Positions 16,353 to 27,161 of a stretch of 49,009 nucleotides of DNA are shown piece after piece (position 1 is the stretch's first letter; every line of letters begins with the position of its first letter). Origin of the DNA: an uncultured Methylococcaceae bacterium (GTDB lineage: Bacteria; Pseudomonadota; Gammaproteobacteria; Methylococcales; Methylomonadaceae); contig CAJAQT010000052.1 in NCBI GenBank assembly GCA_903944165.1, positions 1 to 49,009 on the forward strand. Reading direction: 5' to 3'. The position numbers and the translations under genes are program-made. The notes below the pieces were generated by a model. That model was not told the origin of the DNA and made no database searches. It saw only the letters and a program-made list of their open reading frames with translations.

Positions 16353-18440
16353 TTATTTTTTATCTTTATTACGTTCGTTGACTTCTTTAACCACCTCTTC
16401 CGCTACATTTTTAGGGCAAGGCATGTAGTGTGAGAATTCCATAGAGAACTGACCACGACCAGAAGTCATTGTGCGTAAATCACCAATGTAGCCAAACATA
16501 TCACTTAAAGGAACATCAGCTTTAATACGCACACCTGTAAAACCTGGATCTTGTGATTTAATCATGCCACGGCGACGATTTAAGTCACCGATAACATCAC
16601 CAACGTGCGCTTCAGGTGTAAACACGTCTACTTTCATGATGGGCTCTAATAATTGTGGCGCGGCTTTAGGAATAGTTTGACGATAGGCTGCACGCGCGGC
16701 AATTTCAAATGCAATGGCTGACGAATCGACCGCATGGAAACCACCATCAGTTAAATTCACTTTGAAATCTAAACAGGGGAAACCTGCCAAGACACCTTTA
16801 TCAATACTTGCTTTAAAGCCTTTCTCAACTGCTGGCCAGAATTCACGTGGTACGTTACCGCCTGTTACGCTTGAGATGAAGACAAAGCCAGTACCTGGCT
16901 CACCTGGTTCAATGATGTAGTTAATTTTTGCGTATTGACCAGAACCACCTGATTGTTTTTTATGAACATATTCATCTTCAATACGTTTAGTAATGGTTTC
17001 ACGGTAAGCAACTTGCGGTTTACCTACATTTACCTCAACGCCGTGCGTACGCTTAAGAATATCAACTTTGATATCTAAATGTAATTCGCCCATGCCTTTG
17101 ATAATGGTTTCACCTGATTCTTCATCCGTTTCAACACGGAAAGAGGGATCTTCTTTAATCATTTTACCTAAGGCAATCCCCATTTTTTCGTTGCTGCTTT
17201 TATCTTTAGGTGCAATTGCAATAGAAATAACAGGATCAGGGAAAACCATAGGCTCTAATGTAGCGGGTTTATCAGGATCACATAAGGTGTGCCCAGTTTG
17301 GACATTTTTCAAACCAATTAAGGCGATAATATCACCTGCTTGTGCAGTTTCAATTTCAGAAGGATTATCCGCATGCATTTCCACCATACGACCAATACGC
17401 TCTGTTTTACCTGTGAACGTGTTTAACAACATATCGCCTTTTTTCAAGCGACCTGAGTACACCCGCACGAAGTTTAAGGCACCAAAACGGTCGTCCATAA
17501 TCTTAAACACTAACGCACGAACCGGACGATCTGCATCAACTGTTGCAAAAAGACCCGTTGGATTACCTTCTAAATCCACTTCAGGCTGTGGGCTAACTTC
17601 GGTTGGATTAGGTAAATAATCAATAACACCATCAAGCACCAACTGCACACCTTTATTTTTGAACGATGAGCCACAGAAAGTTGGGAAAAACGCCATGCTA
17701 ATGGTGCCTTTGCGCAAACAACGTTTAATAGCATCAATGTCAGGTTCTTCACCTTCCAAATATTTTTCCATCACGTCGTCATCTTGATCAGCCACTTGAT
17801 CGATCAATTTTGCGCGCCATTTTTCAACATCAGCAACCATATCAGCAGGTACGTCTTGGATTTCATATTTCAATGGATCGCCAGACTCATCCCAAACCCA
17901 TGCTTTTCGAGTTAATAAATCTACCATTCCAATAAACTGATCTTCAGTACCAATAGGTAAGGTCATTACAATTGGCGTTGCGCCTAAAACTTCTTCAATT
18001 TGTTTTACAACGCGATAGAAATCAGCACCTAATCTATCTAGTTTATTAATATAAATAATCCGCGCAACTTTAGAATCATTGGCATACCGCCAGTTAGTTT
18101 CTGATTGTGGCTCTACGCCGCCAGAACCACAAAAAACACCCACACCACCATCAAGTACTTTTAATGAACGATATACCTCAATGGTAAAGTCAACGTGACC
18201 AGGCGTGTCGATGATATTAAAACGATGATCTTTCCAAAAACACGTTGTTGCCGCTGATTGAATGGTGATACCGCGTTCTTGCTCTTGAACCATGAAATCC
18301 GTGGTCGCAGCGCCATCATGCACTTCACCAATTTTATGAATTTTACCGGTAAGTTTTAAAATACGTTCCGTGGTGGTGGTTTTTCCGGCATCTACGTGAG
18401 CGAAAATTCCGATATTTCTATAAAGCGCTAAATCTTTCAT
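16353..18440 (-). CDS. fusA2: Elongation factor G 2 (stand-alone EF-G paralogue)
   Basis: A 695-residue translational GTPase: P-loop AHVDAGKT (14-21), the switch region [24 protein letters not shown] and [11 protein letters not shown] are intact, followed by domains II-V ([68 protein letters not shown]). The sequence closely follows the EF-G2 group of Vibrio-like gammaproteobacteria (opening [43 protein letters not shown]) rather than the str-operon EF-G. It stands alone with its own terminator and no rpsL, rpsG or tuf, consistent with a second copy. It may serve translocation or recycling under special conditions. Confidence 0.9.
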   Translation of the reverse strand: MKDLALYRNIGIFAHVDAGKTTTTERILKLTGKIHKIGEVHDGAATTDFMVQEQERGITIQSAATTCFWKDHRFNIIDTPGHVDFTIEVYRSLKVLDGGVGVFCGSGGVEPQSETNWRYANDSKVARIIYINKLDRLGADFYRVVKQIEEVLGATPIVMTLPIGTEDQFIGMVDLLTRKAWVWDESGDPLKYEIQDVPADMVADVEKWRAKLIDQVADQDDDVMEKYLEGEEPDIDAIKRCLRKGTISMAFFPTFCGSSFKNKGVQLVLDGVIDYLPNPTEVSPQPEVDLEGNPTGLFATVDADRPVRALVFKIMDDRFGALNFVRVYSGRLKKGDMLLNTFTGKTERIGRMVEMHADNPSEIETAQAGDIIALIGLKNVQTGHTLCDPDKPATLEPMVFPDPVISIAIAPKDKSSNEKMGIALGKMIKEDPSFRVETDEESGETIIKGMGELHLDIKVDILKRTHGVEVNVGKPQVAYRETITKRIEDEYVHKKQSGGSGQYAKINYIIEPGEPGTGFVFISSVTGGNVPREFWPAVEKGFKASIDKGVLAGFPCLDFKVNLTDGGFHAVDSSAIAFEIAARAAYRQTIPKAAPQLLEPIMKVDVFTPEAHVGDVIGDLNRRRGMIKSQDPGFTGVRIKADVPLSDMFGYIGDLRTMTSGRGQFSMEFSHYMPCPKNVAEEVVKEVNERNKDKK

Positions 18441-18980
18441 GTAATTACTCTAAAGTTGGGCATAAAAAACGATTGGGTATAAAACTTTGTGGTGAATATT
18501 TTAAGTTAAAAAGACGTCTCTATCTCGTAAAAATATTCAAATTGACGCACACAGACTTCATTCTTTTAACTACAGATGCTAATCATTACTGTAGTGCTAC
18601 TGATATTATTTACATAAAATAACGAACATTTATGTCTATGTAGCTCAACGTTACAACTGGTTTAATGCCGTAACTTCATTACACACAATCATACCAGTTA
18701 ATAAAGCTAGACATTTTAACCTAAAATTATGACAAAAATATAGAAAACACTGATGAATTAAATTTGTAAGCATATTATTACCACGCCCTAACCAAGCATA
18801 ACTAATACAGTCCTAAGCAAACAAATAGTTACAAGGTTACCCACAAAGCCTGTGGATAACGTTGTGAATAACCTGTTAAAGACGGCCCTTACTGCTTGTA
18901 TTCACAGTGCTTTTATTAATTCGAACAAAAAGTAACCAATTAATTAAACTTGTTTTATTTCAAACGCTTACGATATGCTG
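18441..18980. other. 540-bp AT-rich intergenic region between fusA2 and kdsB
   Basis: No ORF or RNA gene is seen. The region must hold the fusA2 promoter (right side) and the end of the kdsB transcript (kdsB stop at 18981). Its right third contains a DnaA-box cluster flanked by AT-rich DNA. Confidence 0.6.
18837..18906. promoter_or_regulatory. Cluster of four DnaA-box-like 9-mers
   Basis: TGTGGATAA (18851-18859) is a perfect DnaA box (TTATCCACA on the minus strand). TGTGAATAA (18863-18871) also fits TTATNCACA. TTACCCACA (18837-18845) and GTATTCACA (18898-18906), both on the plus strand, each differ from consensus at one base. The first two sites face each other as an inverted repeat with a 5-bp spacer. 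AT-rich DNA lies on both sides. Confidence 0.55.
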
Positions 18981-19751
18981 CTAGTCTGTTTTAGACAGTA
19001 TTTGCGCTACGCGATGCAAATCTTCTAAGGTATCTATGCCGGCAGGCGGGGTGTGTGCAACTGTTTTAATAAATACAGATTCCCCTTCCCATAAAATTCT
19101 TAATTGCTCTAAAGCTTCGATATTCTCTAAAACTGAACCGGACCACGCACAATAACGCTGTAAAAATGCGACCCGATAGGCATAAATTCCAATATGACGA
19201 AGATACGGCATAGCCGGTGCAGACTGACAACCTGCCAAGGTAAATCTTGATCTGTCCCAAGGAATAGGGGCGCGGCTAAAATACAGGGCGTACTGGTCTT
19301 TATTAACAACCACTTTAACTGCATTTGGATTAAATATTTCTGCTGTATCATTGATTTTTGCAGCCAAAGTAGCAATGCCTGCCGCCTGCTGCGTAGCCAA
19401 AGCAATAGCTACCTCACGAATATACTCTGCGGGAATCAAGGGTTCATCGCCTTGTAAATTAACGATAATATCATCTTCCTGCCAATAGCATTGGCGAGCA
19501 ACTTCAGCAATCCTCTCGGTGCCACTTTGATGGCTTGCGCTCGTCATCATTGCCGAAAATCCCTCAGCAACAACAGTATTTAAAATACGTTCGTCATCGG
19601 TAGCAACAATTATGTGAGCCGCACCGGCTGCTTTTGCTCGTTCGCAGACATGCACAATCATGGGTTTACCAGCAATCATCAACAATGGTTTACCCGGCAA
19701 ACGGGTTGAGCCATATCGCGCAGGAATAACTACTTTAAAACTAAGATTCAT
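18981..19751 (-). CDS. kdsB: 3-deoxy-manno-octulosonate cytidylyltransferase
   Basis: Makes CMP-Kdo for lipopolysaccharide inner core assembly. The nucleotidyltransferase N-terminus [17 protein letters not shown], the IVATDDERI region, and [14 protein letters not shown] with the metal-binding aspartate are plain, as are [11 protein letters not shown] and GVDTLEDL-type [11 protein letters not shown] near the end. 256 residues, normal length. The upstream Trm112-like gene overlaps its start by four bases, the common pairing beside lpxK-kdsB. The start of Kdo-LPS genes confirms a Gram-negative host. Confidence 0.95.
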   Translation of the reverse strand: MNLSFKVVIPARYGSTRLPGKPLLMIAGKPMIVHVCERAKAAGAAHIIVATDDERILNTVVAEGFSAMMTSASHQSGTERIAEVARQCYWQEDDIIVNLQGDEPLIPAEYIREVAIALATQQAAGIATLAAKINDTAEIFNPNAVKVVVNKDQYALYFSRAPIPWDRSRFTLAGCQSAPAMPYLRHIGIYAYRVAFLQRYCAWSGSVLENIEALEQLRILWEGESVFIKTVAHTPPAGIDTLEDLHRVAQILSKTD

Positions 19752-19942
19752 GAATATAATGCATCAACTTCGTCACTGCTTAATTGACGTGCCTCGTCCT
19801 CCAGCATGACAGGAATTTCATCTTGTATGGGAAAGGCTAAACGATCAGCTCGACAAATTAATTCTTGCTCTGCTTGTCGGTAACGTAAGGGACTTTTACA
19901 AATCGGGCACGCTAAAATATCCAATAATTTTTTATCTATCAT
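19748..19942 (-). CDS. Trm112-family small zinc-binding protein (UPF0434/YcaR)
   Basis: A 64-residue protein of the Trm112/YcaR family: [19 protein letters not shown] with CxxC (Cys11, Cys14), a beta-rich core and [11 protein letters not shown]. Bacterial members sit next to kdsB as here, where the stop overlaps the kdsB start (ATGA). The exact role is unknown. Eukaryotic and archaeal relatives activate methyltransferases. Confidence 0.9.
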   Translation of the reverse strand: MIDKKLLDILACPICKSPLRYRQAEQELICRADRLAFPIQDEIPVMLEDEARQLSSDEVDALYS

Positions 19943-20130
19943 TATTTTTCTCAGTTATATTTAATTTATTCAATGCGCTATAAAACATCACTTGCCTTTA
20001 AACTCGCTCTAACTGCATTATAACAAACACCGCGTCAGCATTAATTTTAATGCTTTACACGGCTGTTAATCTAGTCCAGCTGATAACACAATATCGTGTT
20101 TAAAGCCCTTTACTCTCGTTTCAATCTATT

Positions 20131-21234
20131 ATGAATCAAGCGCCATTGCCCATCAGTGCTTTTGCTACCTCGATAACAAAAAAAGACCTATCCTCAATGC
20201 TGAAATTTATTGCTGCCGTGACTAAACTGGCAACAAATGAACACTATCAAGCTCAACTCATTACTGATCTGCCTGTCACCGGGCAACATCCATTAACTCA
20301 TCACGCGGTGATGATGGGGTATGATTTTCATCTCAGCGCGCTGGGTCCAAAATTGATTGAAATCAATACTAATGCGGGCGGACTTTGGTTTGCTTACCGC
20401 TGTTATTTTCAACAAGCCAAGCAGTTTGGTGGTCGTTTTGCACAACGGTTATTGAATACCTTTTTAAGCGATTATGCCTTATTTAAACAAGCCACCACGG
20501 CTAAACCTTCAACGCTTGTTATTTTGGATGAACAGCCTAAAACACAATTTCTGTATCCTGAAATGACTATTTTTGTAGCATTATTTCAACAGGCAGGAAT
20601 CACTGCAATAATCGCAGACCCGTCACAATTATATTTAAAACATGACGGACTTTATATTGATAATCAACGTATTGATATGATTTATAATCGACATTGTGAT
20701 TTTTATTTAACTACACCATCAATGTGTCATATTAAAGAGGCGTGGTTGCAAAATACCGTCTGTTTAAGCCCAAATCCCCGCATATACGGCTTACTTGCCG
20801 ATAAACGGCGGATGATATTATGGTCTAATCCACAGCAATTAGCACAGTTTCAGCTGTCCCCAACTGAGCGCCAATTATTTTCCGACATCATCCCTAAAAC
20901 GCAGTTATTATCAGAATTAAGCCTTGAACGCGCATGGCTTACACGCAAACAATGGGTATTTAAACCTACGATCGGCTTTGGTAGCCAAGGCGTATATGTA
21001 GGACATAAATTAACAAAAACAAAACTAAACAGCTTGCCACCAGAGCACATGCTAATACAGCAATGGATCCCACCCTCAGCAAGTTATTACGACAATAATC
21101 TCGCGTTTAAAACGGATATTAGAGTGTTTGTTTATCATCAACAGGCACTTGCGATTACAGCAAGACTATACCAAGGACAAGTCACTAATATGCATACTCC
21201 ACAGGGTGGTTTTGCCAAAGTAGTGATTAGCTAA
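20131..21234 (+). CDS. Uncharacterised ATP-grasp-like protein
   Basis: The 367-residue protein contains GYDFHLSALGPKLIEINTNAGG (about 64-85), LLADKRRMILW, KQWVFKPTIGFGSQGVYVGHKL (ATP-binding loop), MLIQQWIPPSA, FKTDIRVFVYHQQALAITARLYQGQVTNMHTPQGGFAKV. The order (an acidic EINTNAGG site first, the FKPxxGFGSxGVY loop late) suggests an ATP-grasp fold related to the glutathionylspermidine-synthase/circularly permuted type. The product is unknown. It is monocistronic on the plus strand. I recognise the family as recurrent in proteobacteria, but it has no described function that I can name. Confidence 0.6.
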   Translation: MNQAPLPISAFATSITKKDLSSMLKFIAAVTKLATNEHYQAQLITDLPVTGQHPLTHHAVMMGYDFHLSALGPKLIEINTNAGGLWFAYRCYFQQAKQFGGRFAQRLLNTFLSDYALFKQATTAKPSTLVILDEQPKTQFLYPEMTIFVALFQQAGITAIIADPSQLYLKHDGLYIDNQRIDMIYNRHCDFYLTTPSMCHIKEAWLQNTVCLSPNPRIYGLLADKRRMILWSNPQQLAQFQLSPTERQLFSDIIPKTQLLSELSLERAWLTRKQWVFKPTIGFGSQGVYVGHKLTKTKLNSLPPEHMLIQQWIPPSASYYDNNLAFKTDIRVFVYHQQALAITARLYQGQVTNMHTPQGGFAKVVIS

Positions 21235-21587
21235 AAAGTGATAATCGTATATTTCTTTGTTGCCAGTAAAAATAATATGGATTTTTATATTGCTAAATAA
21301 CTAAAATTAGCATTAATGCACTTTATTCATCTGTTACAATTTCTTAATTAACGATCAGATACTCAAATCATGCTTGATTCTGCTCATAACAAAAAACAAA
21401 ATAAACGCATTACCTTATACAATCAGGAAATTATCTTTTTAATTTATCCTTGTATTTTTCAAACAAATCAAAAAGATGCGCGCAGACTTAACGCACTTAA
21501 TTAAAAAATTTGTACGCAATAGCGCTTTCAATCAGCGTTATTATTTTAATATCTCCTCGTGTAGGAGCAGACCAGCAAGGTATTTTG
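21235..21587. other. 353-bp leader region upstream of aroK
   Basis: The region is AT-rich. It holds a 44-codon ORF (ATG 21370 to stop 21504, Lys/Asn-rich, no family recognised, no Shine-Dalgarno) and a small hairpin CTCCT-N4-AGGAG just before aroK. The pilQ gene that often precedes aroK in gammaproteobacteria is not present. Confidence 0.45.
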
Positions 21588-22112
21588 ATGACAAAATCAG
21601 AGAATATATATTTAGTTGGCCTTATGGGTGCTGGAAAAACAACAATTGGACGGCAACTGGCAAAAGCCTTGTCTATCCCGTTTTATGACAGTGATAAAGC
21701 CATTGAAGAAAGAACCGGCGTTGATATTCCAACTATTTTTGAGTTTGAAGGCGAAGAAGGCTTTAGGGATCGTGAACAAAAAATGCTTCAACAATTAGCC
21801 GAATTAAAAGGCATTGTCTTAGCCACAGGCGGTGGGGCAATTTTACGAGAGCAAAATCGTGAACTGTTAAAAAATAATGGCTTTATTGTGTATTTACAGT
21901 GTTCTGTTGAACGCATTTTAGAACGAACACGCCGCGATACCCAACGACCTTTACTAAAAACTGAAAATCCTAAAGAACGTATTGAGCATTTATTTTTACA
22001 ACGTGAACCGCTTTATTTAGCCTGTGCTGATTTCAAAATTGATACCGGCATTCATCAAAGCAAAGAGGTTGTTGAAAAGATTTTAGCGGAATATCATTCT
22101 TTTAATCAGTAA
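21588..22112 (+). CDS. aroK: Shikimate kinase
   Basis: Phosphorylates shikimate in chorismate synthesis. P-loop LMGAGKTTIGRQLA, DSDKAIEERTGVDIPTIFEFEGEEGFRDRE (shikimate binding), ATGGGAI and the lid TRRDTQRPLL are all present. A frame extends to 21510, but ATG 21588 gives MTKSENIYLVGLMGAG, 174 residues like Escherichia coli AroK, with AAGG eight bases upstream. aroB follows in the order aroK-aroB-damX. Confidence 0.95.
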   Translation: MTKSENIYLVGLMGAGKTTIGRQLAKALSIPFYDSDKAIEERTGVDIPTIFEFEGEEGFRDREQKMLQQLAELKGIVLATGGGAILREQNRELLKNNGFIVYLQCSVERILERTRRDTQRPLLKTENPKERIEHLFLQREPLYLACADFKIDTGIHQSKEVVEKILAEYHSFNQ

Positions 22113-22134
22113 AGTTACTTTATTAGTTTACTAA

Positions 22135-23214
22135 ATGAAAATTTTACATGTTGCTTTAGGGTCGCGTAGCTACCCCATTTACATTGGTTCAGACGTGTTA
22201 AATCAACCTGAACTCTTGACCAAACATATCAAATCCAAACAGGTCATAGTGGTAAGCAATCCCACTGTGGCGACGTTATATCTTGATACAATTTTGGCGC
22301 ACCTTAAAGACTATGTTGTTGAAACTGTATTATTACCTGATGGTGAAGAATACAAAACAATGACCTCTATCATGCAAATTTTTGATCACTTACTGGAAAG
22401 TAAATTTAGTCGAAATGCCACATTAATCGCGTTAGGGGGTGGTGTTATTGGTGATATGGGCGGCTTTGCGGCCGCGTGTTACCAACGTGGCATTGCCTTT
22501 TTGCAAATTCCCACTACGCTATTAGCCCAAGTAGATTCTTCTGTCGGCGGAAAAACGGGCGTTAATCATCCCTTGGGGAAAAATATGATTGGCGCTTTTT
22601 ACCAGCCGCAATGTGTTATTGCAGATACATCCGTCTTAAACACCTTAGATAATCGCCAACTTGCAGCAGGTATCGCAGAAATAATTAAATATGGCTTGAT
22701 ACGCGATGCTGATTTTTTTGTATGGCTAGAAAATAACTTATCTTTATTACTTAATAAAGATCCCTTAGCACTAGCCTATGCCATTGAAATATCATGTAAA
22801 AATAAGGCTGAGGTCGTCGCTGAAGATGAAACCGAAAGCGGTGTACGCGCCACATTAAACCTTGGCCATACTTTTGGTCATGCGCTTGAAACAGGCATGG
22901 GCTACGGCACTTATCTACACGGTGAAGCTGTTGCTATTGGCTTATGTTTAGCTGCCTATTTATCCAAACAATTAGGTTGGTTAACAGAGGCTCAAGTGCA
23001 GCGCATTATTACGTTATTACAGCAAGCCAACTTACCTACACGCCCACCAAAAGACTTAGGGTGTGAAAAATTTATCGAATTAATGTCTGTAGATAAAAAA
23101 AATATTGACGGTAATATTCGGGTGATTTTACTAAAAGATATTGGTTTGGCGACCTTGCCTATGGATATCAATCATGACCTTTTAACACACGCATTAACAA
23201 CTTATGGTAGATGA
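22135..23214 (+). CDS. aroB: 3-dehydroquinate synthase
   Basis: Converts DAHP to 3-dehydroquinate, step two of the shikimate pathway, with NAD+ and a metal. A 359-residue protein with DGEEYKTM, GGGVIGDMGGFAAACYQRGI, TTLLAQVDSSVGGKTGVNH, metal ligands in EIIKYGLI and LNLGHTFGHALE, and LHGEAVAIGL. Its end overlaps the downstream damX-like gene by 11 bp, indicating translational coupling. Confidence 0.96.
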   Translation: MKILHVALGSRSYPIYIGSDVLNQPELLTKHIKSKQVIVVSNPTVATLYLDTILAHLKDYVVETVLLPDGEEYKTMTSIMQIFDHLLESKFSRNATLIALGGGVIGDMGGFAAACYQRGIAFLQIPTTLLAQVDSSVGGKTGVNHPLGKNMIGAFYQPQCVIADTSVLNTLDNRQLAAGIAEIIKYGLIRDADFFVWLENNLSLLLNKDPLALAYAIEISCKNKAEVVAEDETESGVRATLNLGHTFGHALETGMGYGTYLHGEAVAIGLCLAAYLSKQLGWLTEAQVQRIITLLQQANLPTRPPKDLGCEKFIELMSVDKKNIDGNIRVILLKDIGLATLPMDINHDLLTHALTTYGR

Positions 23215-24691
23215 TGGCGCGCTTACGTACTCAAAAAAAAAGTCTCTTAATGAGTTAAGTAATCAAATCGATCACTCTTTAATTACTCAAGAGCGAAAAC
23301 AGAAGCTTGAATTATTAATTCATCTTGTAACCCATTTAACTGAAGCCTTAGTTATTTGTGGCCCTTCTGGCATTGGTAAAACAACCATGCTACAAGCCTT
23401 ATATGAACGTAAAATGAGCGCTTGGCGTTACTGCCCTATTCAAGGTAATGCTGAGCTTAGCTTTGAAAACATTCATGAACACATCACTAAAATCCAAAAG
23501 CAACGCGGTACTCAAGGTAAAGCAAATAAAATTGTTGTGTTAATTGATAATGCCGGCGACTTAGTGCCTGGCCTGCTAACGTCTCTTATTCAATACAGTT
23601 GGACTAATCCATTAATACGATTGGTGTTTGTATTGACGCTGGATGAATTACATATAAAAAGCAGCACTGATCAATTAATAGATGAATGTCATTTTATTGA
23701 AATTCCACCTTTGTCTGAATACCAATGTGGTGAATTTTTACAACAATTATCGACTAAATCATGGGCGCGATTAGCGTTAATTAATATTAATGATCACATG
23801 ATACAAACTGTGTATAAAGAATCACATGGCGTTCCTGGTAAAATCATTGCACAAATTCCTAACTTAAAAAACACTAAAAAAACAGTAAATTCGTTAAGTA
23901 TTTTAATTGCTACCGTTATTGCTTTAACAGGTGCCACGATAGTTATCCAATGGCTAAGTGCGCAAAATATTGTGACTGCACCCACACAGCCCCCCGCTCT
24001 TGCTAAGCCTGAAATAAAACCAACACCTCCGCCAACTAACGCACCTGCTTTACCAGCACAGGCCATAATACCGATGCAGACTGCGCCCGTGTCAACTGCG
24101 ATACCTGCGGCAACAGAAGAAATAAAGCCAAAAGCACCTCCAGCCGTCATAACACCTTTAGTTAATCCAGTAGTTTCAGCACCTCTGCTGTTGGTTACTC
24201 CGCAGAATGTAACGAATAATCAAGCGTCTATCAACGATCTTAAAGATATTCCTACGACTAAGAAAGACCCGATACTCCTTGAGCCAATTAAACCACCGGT
24301 AGTGCCAGAAATTAAACCCCTGAACCCAGAAAAAATAGTCGCCGCGCCAAAAGTAGAGCAAGCCCTTAACACGGCAATAGAACCGCAGAAGAGCACTGCT
24401 GAAACACTCTCGTCAGATGATAATGACTGGGTAAGCTCTGCACCTACAACCAGTTACACTTTACAAGTCATGTTATTGTCTAAAGAACAGGGTATTAAAG
24501 ACATTAAGAAAAAATACCCTGCACTTGCGCAAGACATCAAATTCCTTAGAAAAATTATTAATAATCAAGAGAGATTTTTATTATTTTATGGCCTCTATCC
24601 AAATGCCAGTGCAGCTCAGCAAGCAAAACAACACTTGCCGCGTGAATTTAATAACTCTCTGATTAAAAAATTAAATACCTTACAAAAATAA
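23204..24691 (+). CDS. damX: DamX-like AAA/SPOR-domain cell-division protein
   Basis: A 495-residue protein with an N-terminal P-loop ATPase domain (Walker A GPSGIGKT at 53-60, Walker [10 protein letters not shown] at 111-119), one membrane helix (about 230-251), a long Pro/Ala-rich periplasmic linker (255-410) and a C-terminal SPOR domain (about 425-495) that binds denuded septal peptidoglycan. This layout and its location after aroKB are those of DamX. The AAA part is a fuller ATPase domain than in Escherichia coli DamX, as in the Vibrio/Pseudomonas-type proteins. It probably acts at the division site. Confidence 0.85.
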   Translation: MVDDGALTYSKKKSLNELSNQIDHSLITQERKQKLELLIHLVTHLTEALVICGPSGIGKTTMLQALYERKMSAWRYCPIQGNAELSFENIHEHITKIQKQRGTQGKANKIVVLIDNAGDLVPGLLTSLIQYSWTNPLIRLVFVLTLDELHIKSSTDQLIDECHFIEIPPLSEYQCGEFLQQLSTKSWARLALININDHMIQTVYKESHGVPGKIIAQIPNLKNTKKTVNSLSILIATVIALTGATIVIQWLSAQNIVTAPTQPPALAKPEIKPTPPPTNAPALPAQAIIPMQTAPVSTAIPAATEEIKPKAPPAVITPLVNPVVSAPLLLVTPQNVTNNQASINDLKDIPTTKKDPILLEPIKPPVVPEIKPLNPEKIVAAPKVEQALNTAIEPQKSTAETLSSDDNDWVSSAPTTSYTLQVMLLSKEQGIKDIKKKYPALAQDIKFLRKIINNQERFLLFYGLYPNASAAQQAKQHLPREFNNSLIKKLNTLQK

Positions 24692-24725
24692 CCTTCCCTA
24701 TTGTTTATCTCTTTCTTTTGCACTC

Positions 24726-25781
24726 ATGACTACATTAAAAAATGATATTTTTATCAAGGCGTTATTAAAACAACCTGTATCGCGCACGCCCGTATGGATG
24801 ATGCGCCAAGCTGGTCGTTATTTGCCTGAATATAGACAGCTACGAGAGCAAGCCGGTAGTTTTTTAAACTTATGCACTAATCCAGAATTAGCCTGCGAAG
24901 TAACATTGCAACCATTGCGACGCTTTGATTTTGATGCCGCCATTTTGTTTTCAGATATTTTGACAATTCCTGATGCTATGGGATTGGGCTTATATTTTAC
25001 TGAACATGAAGGGCCAAAGTTTGCTCGCCCACTTAGCACAGAACAAGATATTAAAAACCTCTTGGTTCCTGATCCTGACGAAAAATTACGCTATGTTATG
25101 GATGCGGTTAGTTTAATCAGAAAAAATTTACACGGCAGCGTGCCGCTCATTGGTTTTTCTGGCAGTCCTTGGACGTTAGCCACCTACATGATAGAAGGCG
25201 GTAGCAGTAAAAACTTTCAAAAAACCAAGGCGTTGATGTACGAGCAGCCTAACTTAATGCACGCATTATTAACTAAGTTAGCTGATGCTGTTGCACTGTA
25301 TTTAAATGCACAAATTAAAGCAGGGGCGCAAGCCGTCATGATTTTTGATACATGGGGCGGTATGTTAAGTACAGAAGATTACTTAAGGTTTTCGTTAGCC
25401 TATGGCGAGAAAATTCGTAGTTTATTAATTACTGAACAAGACTCTCAACGCATTCCTTCTATTTGGTTTACCAAAGGCGGTGGTTTATGGCTAGAATCTA
25501 TGGCGAATGCAGGCTTTGATGCGTTAGGTTTAGATTGGCAAACAGATATTCATCAAGCACGACAACGGGTTGGGCATCAGGTTGCATTACAAGGCAATTT
25601 AGATCCCGTTGCACTCTATGCTTCGCCAGAAGTCATCACTGAAAAAGTAACGGCTATCTTAAATAACTATGGCTTAGGATCAGGGCATGTTTTTAACCTA
25701 GGACACGGTATTTTGCCAGATATTAACCCTGACCATGTTGCTGCATTAGTCAATGCGGTTAAAAATCATCAAGTAAGTTAG
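24726..25781 (+). CDS. hemE: Uroporphyrinogen decarboxylase
   Basis: Decarboxylates uroporphyrinogen III to coproporphyrinogen III in haem synthesis. The first URO-D signature [16 protein letters not shown] and the [30 protein letters not shown] and [11 protein letters not shown] motifs are all present. 351 residues, as usual. Its 3' end overlaps the convergent membrane-protein gene by 23 bp. Confidence 0.97.
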   Translation: MTTLKNDIFIKALLKQPVSRTPVWMMRQAGRYLPEYRQLREQAGSFLNLCTNPELACEVTLQPLRRFDFDAAILFSDILTIPDAMGLGLYFTEHEGPKFARPLSTEQDIKNLLVPDPDEKLRYVMDAVSLIRKNLHGSVPLIGFSGSPWTLATYMIEGGSSKNFQKTKALMYEQPNLMHALLTKLADAVALYLNAQIKAGAQAVMIFDTWGGMLSTEDYLRFSLAYGEKIRSLLITEQDSQRIPSIWFTKGGGLWLESMANAGFDALGLDWQTDIHQARQRVGHQVALQGNLDPVALYASPEVITEKVTAILNNYGLGSGHVFNLGHGILPDINPDHVAALVNAVKNHQVS

Positions 25782-26283
25782 GAGTCTCTGAGTCAGGTTT
25801 AAGTGCCTGAACTAAATTGGTAAACTCCTTTTTTTTGGGTCGATACAAATACAATCCTAGTAATGATAGGCTCAGTAAGATATACAAACTATTCACGGCA
25901 TCCCCCACTCTGAATAAAATCAAACCCAACACACCAGGAATTTCAACTAAACATAAAGACACCAACGTAGTGAAAAAATAACGACGCTGGGCTATTTGAT
26001 AATACTCAGCAGGTATCGTGACGGGAAAGGTGTGATTTAAGCGTAATTGAATATAACGCAACATATTTGTGATGGGTAATAAGATAATACTGACCCCATA
26101 AAAAACAGTGCGTAAAATTAAACGTTGTGCCTCCGTCCAGTCAGTAAGGTATTGAGCAGGAGGCGCAACATTAAAAGAATACATAACCGCACTTAGCAAA
26201 CAGATAAGCAGCAAAACTAGGCTTAACCACGCGCTTTCAAGCCCAACATAATAAGTTTTATACTGTTTCAATGGGTTGATCAT
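25759..26283 (-). CDS. Small integral membrane protein of unknown function
   Basis: The 174-residue protein has about four hydrophobic segments (roughly 17-38, 60-80, 108-127 and 130-147) and a charged cytoplasmic-like tail. I recognise no family. It overlaps the 3' end of the upstream ppa gene by 26 bp and is probably translated with it. It also overlaps hemE convergently by 23 bp. Confidence 0.7.
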   Translation of the reverse strand: MINPLKQYKTYYVGLESAWLSLVLLLICLLSAVMYSFNVAPPAQYLTDWTEAQRLILRTVFYGVSIILLPITNMLRYIQLRLNHTFPVTIPAEYYQIAQRRYFFTTLVSLCLVEIPGVLGLILFRVGDAVNSLYILLSLSLLGLYLYRPKKKEFTNLVQALKPDSETPNLLDDF

Positions 26284-26908
26284 AATGTTGATTTACTTTT
26301 CCTAAATAATGACATTGATAATCTTCCATTGATAAACGAATCACTTCATGCGCTTCTTCTCGACCATACACATTAGTTATCTCACACGAGCCTTTTTCAC
26401 CTGGTAAGTTTTTATACGTTAAAAAATAATGCCTTAATCTGTTGATATAAGACTCGGGGCAATCTGAAACATCATTCCATTGGCGATAAAACTCATCACC
26501 CTTCATCACCGCAATAATCTTATCGTCTGCTTCATCTTTATCTAACAAACGAAACCCGCCAATGGGAATGGCTTGCAAAATAATATTTCCATGAGTGACT
26601 GTGCGTTCGCTTAATACACAAATATCTAAAGGATCGCCATCACCACGCATGACTTTTCTGCCTGATTTTGCAGAAGCATATTCAGCTACATTTTCGGCAC
26701 AAAATGTTTGTGGAATAAAACCATAAAGTGTAGGTACTGTATTAGAAAACTTTTGAGGTCTATCAATTTTTAAATACCCAGATGTTTTATCTATTTCATA
26801 CTTAACGGTATCCGTAGGTACCATTTCAATAAACGCAGTCACAATTGAAGGTACATTTTCGCCTGGATGAATGCCATGCCAAGGGTGGGCTTTATGTTGT
26901 ATATGCAT
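26258..26908 (-). CDS. ppa: Inorganic pyrophosphatase, family I
   Basis: Hydrolyses pyrophosphate to drive biosynthesis. A 216-residue family I enzyme with KYEIDK, YGFIP, the metal signature DGDPLDICV, the DEADDKIIAV region and HYFLTYKNLPGEKG. It is longer than the 176-residue Escherichia coli enzyme because of an insert before DGDPLD (AENVAEYASAKSGRKVMRG) and a C-terminal extension. It is the longer variant, which I have seen in other gammaproteobacteria. It is followed, with overlap, by a membrane-protein gene. Confidence 0.92.
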   Translation of the reverse strand: MHIQHKAHPWHGIHPGENVPSIVTAFIEMVPTDTVKYEIDKTSGYLKIDRPQKFSNTVPTLYGFIPQTFCAENVAEYASAKSGRKVMRGDGDPLDICVLSERTVTHGNIILQAIPIGGFRLLDKDEADDKIIAVMKGDEFYRQWNDVSDCPESYINRLRHYFLTYKNLPGEKGSCEITNVYGREEAHEVIRLSMEDYQCHYLGKVNQHYDQPIETV

Positions 26909-27038
26909 AAGATTTTCTTTGCTTAAAATGATAAAGAGTATAAACCATTCAAAACATGTTTCATTGTTTATACCTGTTTTATTTTATCTAAAGACGCGAC
27001 TAAACAAGATTAATTTTGACACGTTATATAGCGATCTT

Positions 27039-27052
27039 TTGATTTATATCAA
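27039..27052 (+). promoter_or_regulatory. Perfect FNR box
   Basis: TTGAT-TTAT-ATCAA is a perfect palindromic FNR site (TTGATN4ATCAA). A -10-like TAAAAAT lies at 27074-27080, placing the box near -41, the class II activator position, for rightward transcription into the small lipoprotein gene. The fnr-type regulator is encoded next door. Confidence 0.7.
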
Positions 27053-27111
27053 CTTGCCATTAAATTAGTTGTGTAAAAATAGCCTCTCCCTTGAAAGAGG
27101 GACATATAACT

Positions 27112-27134
27112 TCCTTTTTTTATGTAAAAAAGGA
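27112..27134 (+). other. Hairpin in the leader of the small lipoprotein gene
   Basis: TCCTTTTTT (27112-27120) pairs perfectly with AAAAAAGGA (27126-27134) around a 5-nt loop, 15 bp before the ribosome-binding site GGAG (27150). A second small stem (CCTCT/AGAGG) lies upstream near 27083-27100. It may affect stability or translation of the message. Confidence 0.4.
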
Positions 27135-27161
27135 TATATTTTATTACTTGGAGAAATGTCT

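Noticed and set aside
18441-18980. Chromosomal replication origin
   Set aside because: DnaA boxes are present, but no dnaA, dnaN, gidA or rpmH neighbours are seen. I keep it as a DnaA-binding locus of unknown type.
21370-21504. 44-codon ORF upstream of aroK
   Set aside because: It is Lys/Asn-rich, has no Shine-Dalgarno and no recognised family; probably chance in AT-rich DNA.
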